Numbered from the stretch's first letter, positions 1 through 5,495 are shown. The stretch: DNA of 6,488 bases from Bacteroidota bacterium (GCA_947460565.1 CANHJJ010000110.1:1-6488); one strand, 5' to 3'. The notes: generated by a model from the sequence alone, not told the origin. Made by a program: numbers and translations.

Positions 1-42
1 TATTAATATATATATTTTGTTTTACAATAAATATATTTGCCT

Positions 43-63
43 ACGGTTGGTGTCACCAACCGT
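43..63. terminator. Perfect inverted repeat, possible bidirectional terminator
   Basis: A perfect palindrome has arms ACGGTTGG (43-50) and CCAACCGT (56-63) around a 5-nt loop. The symmetry continues into the loop, leaving one unpaired central base (53). It lies about 50 nt past the stop of the zinc-ribbon gene (116-367), where a terminator for that leftward transcript would be expected. There is no clean U-tract on either side; the minus-strand flank is AT-rich after a few bases. It could instead be a dispersed intergenic palindrome or a protein-binding site. The heptamer CACCAAC recurs at 94-100. Confidence 0.45.
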
Positions 64-115
64 TCACTAGATGCATGGTGACTCTATACTAAGCACCAAC
101 AAGGGGCAAAAGAAA

Positions 116-367
116 CTACGATCGCTTGGTTTGCTTCACGTAAAAGATTTTGTAGCATTTTAAACATCGGTATCTCTTTAGGTTTCTCATTGTTTGAATA
201 AATGAAAAATAGGAATTCTTCTGAAGCCTTTCTCTGTCTGCAGAATAGCAATTTGGACAAACTGGTTTTTTTACCACCCTCCATGTAAAATAGAAATATA
301 ATAGCAACACAGCCGCAGACAGCAGCATGATAAATATGGTTTGATTTTCAATATCTAGTGGTTGCAT
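116..367 (-). CDS. Small membrane-anchored zinc-ribbon protein, function unknown
   Basis: This is an 83-residue protein with one hydrophobic segment at about residues 11-28, followed by a basic stretch (WRVVKK) and a short soluble domain. Two CxxC knuckles, CPNC (37-40) and CLKC (68-71), are 27 residues apart, which suits a zinc ribbon or rubredoxin-like metal site. The positive-inside rule would put the ribbon in the cytoplasm. I do not recognise a named family. The start is ATG at 367; the upstream region has a weak -7-like box (TAGTTTCG, 375-382, one mismatch to TAnnTTTG) but no convincing -33 element. It is separated by 96 nt from the end of the sulfur-gene run and may be its own unit. 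An overlapping minus-strand reading frame at 84-284 looks like a shadow because it has no domain features. Confidence 0.7.
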   Translation of the reverse strand: MQPLDIENQTIFIMLLSAAVLLLYFYFTWRVVKKPVCPNCYSADRERLQKNSYFSFIQTMRNLKRYRCLKCYKIFYVKQTKRS

Positions 368-393
368 CCGACAACGAAACTAAATATTCCACA

Positions 394-441
394 TTAACAG
401 AAAAACACTAATTATAGGGATAAACGTTATATTTCTGTTAA
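394..441. repeat. 10-bp perfect inverted repeat, 28-nt loop
   Basis: TTAACAGAAA (394-403) is the exact reverse complement of TTTCTGTTAA (432-441). The repeat lies in the 96-nt gap between the last gene of the sulfur run (stop at 464) and the start of the zinc-ribbon gene (367). It could fold as an AT-rich stem that weakly terminates the seven-gene transcript, or it could be an operator for the downstream gene. The stem is low in GC, the loop is long and there is no strong U-tract, so a role is unproven. Confidence 0.35.
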
Positions 442-463
442 ATAATTAATACAAAACCAAGGC

Positions 464-1177
464 TTACTTCAAGTTTTTTAGTACTTCTGCCTTTTCAATA
501 AAACCCGTATTAGACCATGTTAACGATTTGTTTTTGTATACTTGAAGCGTAGGTAAAGCATCAATATGCATTTCTTTGCAAAGAGCTTGGTTATCATCTG
601 CATTGATTCTTACCACCACCACTTTGTCTGCCATGTCTTTGCTTATTTCATCCAAATAAGGTTTCATCTTTTTGCAAGGGCCGCACCAATCAGCATAAAA
701 ATCTATCAGCATTGTTTTGTCGCTTTGTAACATTGCATCAAATTGTGCTTTGCTCATACCAGCCGAAGCGCTTGCCATTTCCGTTGTCTCAGGCAAATTA
801 GCACCTCTCCATTTCATAATACCACCATTCAATTCATAAACAGTTTTAAATCCCGAGGCTCTTAATTTGCTTGCTGCTGCAGAGCTTCTACCTCCACTTA
901 AACAATAAACTAAAATAGGTTTGGCTTTATCAAAAGAGACTACTTGCTTGTCAAGCATATCTTCGTACCAATCAAAATTTTTGGCATTTAGAATATGTCC
1001 TTTGCTAAATTCATCTGCTGTGCGCACATCAATAATGGGTGCATCAGGCAATTCTTTTATTTTTTGAGCAAACTCTTCAGCCGATAAATTGGTCTTTCCG
1101 TTTTGTGTTTGACCATTGCTACAACTATATAAAAAAGCTGCGATAGTGATGAAGGTAATAGATAATACTTTTCTCAT
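464..1177 (-). CDS. Lipoprotein with rhodanese and thioredoxin domains fused
   Basis: A 237-residue exported redox protein. It has a lipoprotein signal at residues 1-19: charged MRK, a hydrophobic core, then lipobox L-Y-S-C with Cys19 as the lipidated residue. A rhodanese domain spans about 30-130, with IIDVRTADEF at 48-57 and the active loop C-L-S-G-G-R at 92-97 (Cys92 carries the persulfide). A thioredoxin domain spans about 140-237, with the redox site WCGPC (Cys165, Cys168) and the cis-proline at Pro209. The likely role is sulfane-sulfur transfer coupled to thiol reduction or release at the membrane, facing the periplasm; this is inferred from the domains. No acidic export signal follows the lipid cysteine, so surface display is not suggested. 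Its ATG directly abuts the TAA of the upstream thioredoxin gene (TAAATG), implying translational coupling. It is the last gene of the run. Confidence 0.9.
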   Translation of the reverse strand: MRKVLSITFITIAAFLYSCSNGQTQNGKTNLSAEEFAQKIKELPDAPIIDVRTADEFSKGHILNAKNFDWYEDMLDKQVVSFDKAKPILVYCLSGGRSSAAASKLRASGFKTVYELNGGIMKWRGANLPETTEMASASAGMSKAQFDAMLQSDKTMLIDFYADWCGPCKKMKPYLDEISKDMADKVVVVRINADDNQALCKEMHIDALPTLQVYKNKSLTWSNTGFIEKAEVLKNLK

Positions 1178-1480
1178 TTAGTTTGAATATTGTTTTATAA
1201 TTTGTTCAAGCTTATTTGCCATCACCACTCCAGATTGACGCCATATTACCTCACCATTTTTGAAAAGGATAAGAGTAGGTACACCTTGAATTTGATAGGC
1301 ACTGGCCACATGAGGGTTTTTGTCTACATCAATTTTTATGATGCTAGAACTTTCGCCCACCTTGGATTTTAAATCTTCAAGAATAGGTTTCATCGTTTTA
1401 CATGGGCCACACCATTCAGCAAAAAAGTCTACTAATGTAGGCTTTTCACTTTTAATTAAATCAGAAAATTTTGCGTTCAT
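1178..1480 (-). CDS. Thioredoxin
   Basis: A 100-residue single-domain thioredoxin with no signal peptide, so cytoplasmic. It shows the canonical pattern: VDFFAEWCGPCKTMKP with the redox pair Cys24 and Cys27, and GVPT with the cis-proline at Pro68, followed by ILFKNGE. The length is slightly below the usual 105-110 residues. It probably reduces disulfides or persulfides formed on the neighbouring rhodaneses; this is inferred from context, since the genome is likely to have a separate housekeeping thioredoxin. It starts 2 nt after the upstream stop (1483) and its own stop touches the next start codon. No Shine-Dalgarno sequence is seen; the start is preceded by A-rich sequence. Confidence 0.93.
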   Translation of the reverse strand: MNAKFSDLIKSEKPTLVDFFAEWCGPCKTMKPILEDLKSKVGESSSIIKIDVDKNPHVASAYQIQGVPTLILFKNGEVIWRQSGVVMANKLEQIIKQYSN

Positions 1481-1482
1481 TT

Positions 1483-1740
1483 TTACTTTGTTTTTACTTC
1501 TTCAAAATCAACATCAATGTTATTATCATTGGGCTTTTGGTTATCAGACATTTTTCTTATGCCACTAAAACATGAACCAGAAGCACATCCAAAAGCAAAT
1601 AAACCCATCGAAGCTAAATAGCCTCCAAAAACAACACCCATCATTTGCTTAGCCATGAGTGATTGAATTATTATGACTACTCCCATCAGCAAGTATAGAC
1701 ATCTAGTAAAAGTCCAACCTGTCATTATTCTTTCTTTCAT
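1483..1740 (-). CDS. Small two-helix membrane protein with GCASGSC motif
   Basis: An 85-residue protein with two hydrophobic segments at about residues 12-30 and 33-52, ending in the motif G-C-A-S-G-S-C (51-57), and then a hydrophilic acidic tail. A further cysteine (Cys14) lies at the start of the first helix. It resembles the short cysteine-bearing membrane proteins common beside rhodanese and thioredoxin genes in Bacteroidota, and distantly the membrane part of YgaP-type proteins; I cannot name the family with certainty. The paired cysteines at the end of helix 2 could hold a disulfide, a persulfide or a metal. It lies 3 nt after the upstream rhodanese gene and 2 nt before the thioredoxin gene, so it is co-transcribed. 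A second in-frame ATG at 1725 is possible. Confidence 0.8.
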   Translation of the reverse strand: MKERIMTGWTFTRCLYLLMGVVIIIQSLMAKQMMGVVFGGYLASMGLFAFGCASGSCFSGIRKMSDNQKPNDNNIDVDFEEVKTK

Positions 1741-1743
1741 CCC

Positions 1744-2058
1744 TTATAATTTGTTTTGTAAACTGCTCCAACCACCACCATTGTATACTTGGGTATAACC
1801 ATTTGATTTCAAAATGCCTTTTGCAGAAGCACTTCTCATACCTGAAGCGCAGCAGGTAATAATGGGTGTATTCTTATCTTTTAGCTTACTTAAATTGTTG
1901 CTAAGCGTATCAACTGAAATATTGATTGAACCTTTGATATGTCCACCTGCATATTCGCCTTTGCTTCTTACATCTAATACTATGGCACCTTCTTTCACCA
2001 ATTGGGCATAATCCACTTTGGGGCCCATTCCTAATAATTCTTTTAATGCTGCTATCAT
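1744..2058 (-). CDS. Single-domain rhodanese (sulfurtransferase)
   Basis: A 104-residue cytoplasmic rhodanese of GlpE/PspE size. It carries VLDVRSKGEYAGGHIKGSINI (about 27-47) and the active-site loop C-A-S-G-M-R (70-75), with Cys70 as the predicted persulfide-bearing residue. Unusually, the residue just before it is also cysteine (Cys69), a feature shared with the next gene upstream. The C-terminus ends on the usual GGGW motif. The likely role is to accept sulfane sulfur and pass it to a thiol such as thioredoxin or CoA; the acceptor is inferred. It is spaced 8 nt from the upstream rhodanese gene and 3 nt from the downstream gene. Confidence 0.92.
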   Translation of the reverse strand: MIAALKELLGMGPKVDYAQLVKEGAIVLDVRSKGEYAGGHIKGSINISVDTLSNNLSKLKDKNTPIITCCASGMRSASAKGILKSNGYTQVYNGGGWSSLQNKL

Positions 2059-2066
2059 GTTTTATT

Positions 2067-2351
2067 TTAGTTGCTTAATGATTGATAATAATTTACGTCA
2101 AACCAAGAACCACCATTTAAGCATTCAATGCCTTGGTGACTTAAGTAGTTTGTTGCTTGTGCGCTTCGGCCACCCGATGCGCAGCATAATACCAAGGGTT
2201 GTTCAAAGCTTTTCAACTCATCCAATCTATTCGGTATTTCTTGCAAAGGTATGTTAATTGATCCATTTACATTGCCACCCATGTATTCTCCAGGAGTGCG
2301 CACATCTACTATGGTGCCTTGTTTTTCTCTAATGATTTTTGCTAAGTTCAT
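2067..2351 (-). CDS. Single-domain rhodanese, tandem paralogue
   Basis: A 94-residue rhodanese with IVDVRTPGEYMGG (14-26), SINIPLQEIPNRL, and the active loop C-A-S-G-G-R (57-62); Cys57 is the predicted catalytic residue. Like its neighbour it has a double cysteine (Cys56-Cys57). Where most rhodaneses have GH[IVL] after the E-Y/F-x-x-G segment, this one has G-N-V (Asn27). An extra cysteine (Cys77, in IECLNGGSW) lies near the C-terminus. It and the 1744-2058 gene have the same architecture but clearly diverged sequences, so they are an old tandem pair rather than a recent duplication. It has no signal peptide and is cytoplasmic. It follows the HMA gene after 17 nt. Confidence 0.92.
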   Translation of the reverse strand: MNLAKIIREKQGTIVDVRTPGEYMGGNVNGSINIPLQEIPNRLDELKSFEQPLVLCCASGGRSAQATNYLSHQGIECLNGGSWFDVNYYQSLSN

Positions 2352-2368
2352 TCTCTTTCTTATATAAT

Positions 2369-2641
2369 TTATAGATTATGTATTTTGCCTACCATGCAGC
2401 TACCATAACTTTTTAGCTGCATTAAAAGACCATTTTTTTCAGTTGCTTCAGGGTATCCAAGCGAGTGTAACTTGTCAATAATGGCAGTCCTCTCCACGTT
2501 TTCATAGGTCACAGTAACAGCGTCCCTGTCTTTGTCAACCTCTACCAAACTTACGCCTTCAATGGCTGAAACTTCTTTTTTAATGGTGGATGCACAACCA
2601 TTACATTTAAGGTTGGCGATAATGATTTCTTCTGTTTTCAT
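2369..2641 (-). CDS. Heavy-metal-associated (HMA) domain protein
   Basis: A 90-residue protein with a ferredoxin-like HMA fold at residues 1-70. The metal or thiol site is C-N-G-C (13-16) in the setting LKCNGCASTIKKEV. The pattern E-G-V-x-x-V-E-V-D (28-36) and VTVTYE follow as in CopZ-like chaperones. A C-terminal extension carries a third cysteine (Cys82 in SYGSCMVGK), so the protein is longer than a minimal CopZ of about 70 residues. In a metal context this would be a copper or zinc chaperone; among rhodaneses and thioredoxins it could equally be a thiol relay or a metal-sulfide handling protein. No metal-transport ATPase is in the window. It starts 4 nt after the stop of the DUF6132-like gene. 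Confidence 0.88.
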   Translation of the reverse strand: MKTEEIIIANLKCNGCASTIKKEVSAIEGVSLVEVDKDRDAVTVTYENVERTAIIDKLHSLGYPEATEKNGLLMQLKSYGSCMVGKIHNL

Positions 2642-2645
2642 GTTC

Positions 2646-2831
2646 TTATTTTTTTTGTGAATGAAACAACAATCCGCCTACAAAAGAACCATATAAAGTG
2701 CTATTTATTGGGCTAGATGTAATAGCACATGTACCATTGGCACAACCAATAAAATAATAATAGGCAAAGCCTAAAATGGCACCAAGAAAAACACCTATTA
2801 AAGTGAGTTTATATTTAATTATAGCTTTCAT
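2646..2831 (-). CDS. DUF6132-like small membrane protein
   Basis: A 61-residue protein with a basic N-terminus (KAIIKYK), a hydrophobic helix (about 9-28), the motif G-C-A-N-G-T-C (29-35) followed by AITSSPINSTLYG, and a second hydrophobic segment (about 45-57). This matches my recollection of the DUF6132 family (GCxxGxCxITSxP...), common in Bacteroidota and of unknown function. The two cysteines five residues apart sit at the membrane interface. It is the first gene of the seven-gene run; the ATG at 2831 lies about 15 nt past the start site predicted from the Crp-type promoter at 2851-2895. Confidence 0.85.
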   Translation of the reverse strand: MKAIIKYKLTLIGVFLGAILGFAYYYFIGCANGTCAITSSPINSTLYGSFVGGLLFHSQKK

Positions 2832-2850
2832 GTAGGACTTATTCAGGGCA

Positions 2851-2895
2851 CAAAATTAAGCCGATGCGTTGCCAATGATTGCAACCAATGTTACA
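2851..2895 (-). promoter_or_regulatory. Crp/Fnr-type operator plus -7 box, promoter of seven-gene run
   Basis: On the minus strand the operator is TGTAACATTGGTTGCA (2895-2880). After 21 nt comes TAATTTTG (2858-2851), a perfect match to the Bacteroidota -7 consensus TAnnTTTG. No TTTG is present at -33, as expected where an activator replaces that contact. The operator centre is 33 bp from the box centre, the same as at 5514-5558 and 3740-3784, and would be near -40. The operator begins just 6 nt past the methyltransferase stop, so the run 2831-464 can be transcribed independently of the upstream genes. Confidence 0.72.
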
Positions 2896-2901
2896 GAAGC
2901 C

Positions 2902-3501
2902 TTAATTTAATTTTTGTCCTACATACCTTATCACATCTGCAGGTCCGCGATGAAAGGTTCCCTCATCCAAGATGATTTTTTCAGTACCCAACAGGATTGT
3001 TTGCAATTGATTAAAATCGCTTTGAAGCATCTCATGCGTATATAGCATGGAAGCATCTTTAGGACCTCCTGAAGTATTAGATAATTGAAGGGGATTAAAT
3101 GCTTCTAATATCAATATTCCTCCTGGTCTCATCCAAGATATCATCTTATGATGTAATGTTTGTCTAATGTCTTCGGGAAAATGTGCATATATCAATGCTA
3201 TGACATCAAATGAATCTTGAGGATAGCTTATATCCATAGCATCTGACACATCATAGGTAAACTCAAGGCCTTGTTTATTTGCAAGTAATAAGGCTTTCTC
3301 TTTGCCCGCTTCGCTAGCATCAAAGGCTTTCACCTTCCACCCATGTTGAGCGGCAAATACTGCATTTCTGCCTTCTCCTTCGCATGGAAATAAAACGGTT
3401 CCAGGAATAAGGCATTCGAGTTGTTTGCGCAAAAAGGTATTAGGTGCAGTGCCATAAACGTAGTCTTCAGCACTGTATCTTTCATTCCAAAATTCTCTCA
3501 C
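2902..3501 (-). CDS. SAM-dependent methyltransferase, class I
   Basis: About 199 residues from GTG at 3501. N-terminal REFWNERYSAEDYVYGTAPN is typical of TehB/thiopurine-type methyltransferases. The SAM-binding motif I is variant, F-P-C-E-G-E-G-R-N-A-V (about 38-48), with the acidic strand-2 end at Asp61 (AFDASEAG). Then come DSFDVIALIYAHF (about 96-108) and the MRPGG post-motif (about 124-128). The substrate is unknown; methylation of a small thiol or of sulfide would fit the neighbourhood but is inference. The reading frame is open up to a TTG at 3537, which would overlap the upstream gene by 26 nt. I prefer GTG 3501 because it lies 10 nt past the upstream stop, follows a GAAGGA sequence, and begins at the family's conserved N-terminus. 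It is probably co-transcribed with the DUF2892 gene. Confidence 0.88.
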   Translation of the reverse strand: MREFWNERYSAEDYVYGTAPNTFLRKQLECLIPGTVLFPCEGEGRNAVFAAQHGWKVKAFDASEAGKEKALLLANKQGLEFTYDVSDAMDISYPQDSFDVIALIYAHFPEDIRQTLHHKMISWMRPGGILILEAFNPLQLSNTSGGPKDASMLYTHEMLQSDFNQLQTILLGTEKIILDEGTFHRGPADVIRYVGQKLN

Positions 3502-3511
3502 TAATCCTTCA

Positions 3512-3712
3512 CTATTTTTTCTTGGTTGAAATACCAAATGGTAAATACAATGGGCAGAAACTTAAGAAGCTGGTAGCTACAAAAACCACCGCCAATACCA
3601 TGAGGATAATAGCCAAAGTTCCTGTGATTATACCCATAAAATAAAGTGCTGCGATTACCACTGCCACAAGTATTCTTATTACTTTGTCGGCTGTTCCCAT
3701 GTTTGCTTTCAT
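3512..3712 (-). CDS. DUF2892-type (YgaP-like) membrane protein
   Basis: A 66-residue protein starting MKANMGTADKVIRI, with two hydrophobic helices (about 11-28 and 32-50) and the conserved end S-F-C-P-L-Y-x-P-F-G (51-60). This is the DUF2892 family, known as the membrane part of E. coli YgaP, where it is joined to a rhodanese domain. Here it stands alone among separate rhodanese genes. Cys53 is the only cysteine. The frame is open to an ATG at 3742, but that codon overlaps the predicted -7 box (3740-3747) and so would lie upstream of the transcript start; ATG 3712 also matches the family N-terminus. The role is unknown; a membrane partner for sulfur transfer is inferred. Confidence 0.88.
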   Translation of the reverse strand: MKANMGTADKVIRILVAVVIAALYFMGIITGTLAIILMVLAVVFVATSFLSFCPLYLPFGISTKKK

Positions 3713-3739
3713 AATGATTTGAATTAAAATTTTATCATT

Positions 3740-3784
3740 CAAATATCAGTCTATCAAAACATCTAAAGTGCAACTTAAGTTACA
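3740..3784 (-). promoter_or_regulatory. Crp/Fnr-type operator plus -7 box, promoter of DUF2892-methyltransferase unit
   Basis: The minus-strand operator TGTAACTTAAGTTGCA (3784-3769) is nearly palindromic (7 of 8 positions per half). It is followed after 21 nt by GATATTTG (3747-3740), one mismatch to TAnnTTTG. The 33-bp centre-to-centre distance equals that of the other two sites. The predicted start site is about 3733-3737, giving a leader of roughly 20-25 nt before ATG 3712. It lies 22 nt past the stop of the CoA-disulfide-reductase-like gene. Confidence 0.7.
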
Positions 3785-3806
3785 TAAGCCCTTTTTATTT
3801 GTAAAA

Positions 3807-5495
3807 TTAAGCCAAACTCAATTCTTCAACTTTCTCCATAATCTGTGTTTCATCATGGCAAGTTTTCCAAGTTTGGTAGCCCCCCGAAAGGTTTTTTACA
3901 GAATCAAAACCATTTTGTTTTAGAATTCTTTGTGCCAAATATCCCCTCAAACCTGCTTGACAATAAGCATATATTTTTTTGCTTAGGTCTAATTCATGTA
4001 TTCTTTCTCTAATTGAATCAACAGGAATATTTATGGCATTCGGAATATGACCTCTTTCAAATTCTTCAGTTGTTCTAACATCCAGTAAAATATCATCATC
4101 TGATATTTGATTCATCTGATTCCATTGGTACACCTGATGTCTTTCAAGCATTATGTTTTCAGCTACAAAACCGGCCATATTCACAGGATCTTTGGCAGAT
4201 GAATAAGGTGGGGCATAAGCGTGTTCGAATTCGGCCAATTCAAAAATATTAGCTTGTCTTTGTATAGCTGATGATAGTATGTCTATTCGCTTATCAACCC
4301 CTTCAAAACCGGCTATCTGAGCACTTAACAGCCTTCCTCCATCAGGTGCAAAAGCTATTTGAATACTCATTTGTTGGGCACCTGGGTAATAGCCCGCGTG
4401 TGAGCCACTGTGTATGGTTGATACATGAGAGGCAATCCCCGCTCTATCAAGATTTTTTACTGCTGTGCCTGCAGTAGCTATGGTCATATCAAATATCTTT
4501 ACTATAGCCGTATTAATGGCACCATGGTATTTCTGAACATTTCCAAGCACAATATTATTAGCACATATACGTCCTTGTTTATTCGCTGGTCCAGCCAAAT
4601 ACGTATTCATTGATTGTCCAGTAATTGGGTTAGCAAATTCAATGGCATCTCCCACAGCGTATATATTTGGGTCTGATGTTTGTAAAAACTCATTCACCCA
4701 TATTCCCTTCGCAGCACCTAATTTAATGCCCGCTTTATCGGCCAATCTGGTATCTGGTCTAACACCAATAGACATGATAATAACATCCGCATCTAGTGCC
4801 TCTCCATTATTTAAAATAACTTTTAGTCCTTCTTCCATTTTTTCAAATGAAGATACGGCCACATTTAACAACAGATTAACCCCTTTGCTCCGAATGTGTT
4901 GTTGTGCAATAGCTGCTATCGGAAAATCTAAAGGAGCCAAAATTTGATTACCCATTTCGATAACTGAAACGTCTAAACCTAAATCGTGTAGGTTTTCGGC
5001 CATCTCAAGACCAATAAATCCTGCACCAATAACCAAAACTTTTTTTACCCTTTTTTGCTGAACAAAAGCTTTGATATAATCTGTATCAGCTACATTTCTT
5101 AATGTAAAAATACCTTCATTTTGAATACCCGGTAATGGCGGCCTTACTGGCTCTGCTCCAGGTGATAATACTAATTTGTCATAGGATTCAATGTATTCTT
5201 CACCTTTGTTGTGATTACGTGCAGTTACTGTTTTGGCTGAAGCGTCAATGGCTATAATTTCAGTCATCGTGCGCACATCAATATTAAACCTTTGGTTGAA
5301 TGAGGCGGCTGTTTGAATCAACAGTGCATTTCGGTTTTTGATAACATTACCAATATAATATGGCAAGCCACAATTGGCATACGAAATGTATTCACCCTTT
5401 TCAAACACCACTATTTCGGCCTTTTCATCTAGTCTTCTAAGTCTTGCGGCTGTGCTCGCTCCACCAGCCACCGCACCAATGATTATGTATTTCAT
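3807..5495 (-). CDS. CoA-disulfide/persulfide reductase-like flavoprotein with C-terminal rhodanese
   Basis: A 562-residue cytoplasmic NAD(P)H:FAD oxidoreductase fused to a rhodanese, the architecture of Bacillus CoADR-RHD and Npsr-type persulfide reductases. The FAD-binding start is IIIGAVAGGAS (4-14). The single redox cysteine is Cys42 in SYANCGLPYYIG. The NAD(P)H-binding fold is VLVIGAGFIGLE (153-164). The second FAD motif is IYAVGDA (278-284). The dimerisation domain has YYPGA (369-373) and AYAPPYSSAKDPVNMAG (426-442), whose tyrosines are active-site residues in the family. The rhodanese spans about 455-548, with LLDVRTTEEFERGH and the loop C-Q-A-G-L-R (512-517). It reduces CoA disulfide, CoA persulfide or polysulfide; which one cannot be told from sequence. 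Its own Crp-type promoter lies just upstream. Confidence 0.94.
   Translation of the reverse strand: MKYIIIGAVAGGASTAARLRRLDEKAEIVVFEKGEYISYANCGLPYYIGNVIKNRNALLIQTAASFNQRFNIDVRTMTEIIAIDASAKTVTARNHNKGEEYIESYDKLVLSPGAEPVRPPLPGIQNEGIFTLRNVADTDYIKAFVQQKRVKKVLVIGAGFIGLEMAENLHDLGLDVSVIEMGNQILAPLDFPIAAIAQQHIRSKGVNLLLNVAVSSFEKMEEGLKVILNNGEALDADVIIMSIGVRPDTRLADKAGIKLGAAKGIWVNEFLQTSDPNIYAVGDAIEFANPITGQSMNTYLAGPANKQGRICANNIVLGNVQKYHGAINTAIVKIFDMTIATAGTAVKNLDRAGIASHVSTIHSGSHAGYYPGAQQMSIQIAFAPDGGRLLSAQIAGFEGVDKRIDILSSAIQRQANIFELAEFEHAYAPPYSSAKDPVNMAGFVAENIMLERHQVYQWNQMNQISDDDILLDVRTTEEFERGHIPNAINIPVDSIRERIHELDLSKKIYAYCQAGLRGYLAQRILKQNGFDSVKNLSGGYQTWKTCHDETQIMEKVEELSLA

Noticed and set aside
49..64. A fourth Crp-type operator in the left-edge palindrome
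   Set aside because: Only partial agreement with the operator pattern, no -7 box after 21 nt, and no gene start in the right place.
84..284. Minus-strand 66-residue frame overlapping the zinc-ribbon gene
   Set aside because: It lacks recognisable features and overlaps a frame with a clear transmembrane segment and two CxxC knuckles.
1190..1568. Plus-strand frames opposite the thioredoxin and its neighbour
   Set aside because: They are antisense to well-supported genes and show no domain or promoter support.
1814..2257. Plus-strand frames opposite the tandem rhodaneses
   Set aside because: Antisense shadows; the minus strand has full catalytic loops in both genes.
2369..2641. Naming the HMA protein as the copper chaperone CopZ
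   Set aside because: There is no copper ATPase or CsoR nearby, the protein has a longer C-terminus with a third cysteine, and its context is sulfur redox, so the metal is unknown.
2902..3501. Calling the methyltransferase TehB with tellurite resistance
   Set aside because: Similarity is at the level of the broad family; motif I differs and nothing here shows a tellurite role.
4271..4947. Plus-strand frames of 62-101 residues opposite the flavoprotein
   Set aside because: The minus strand encodes an intact 562-residue enzyme with all motifs; these are shadows.
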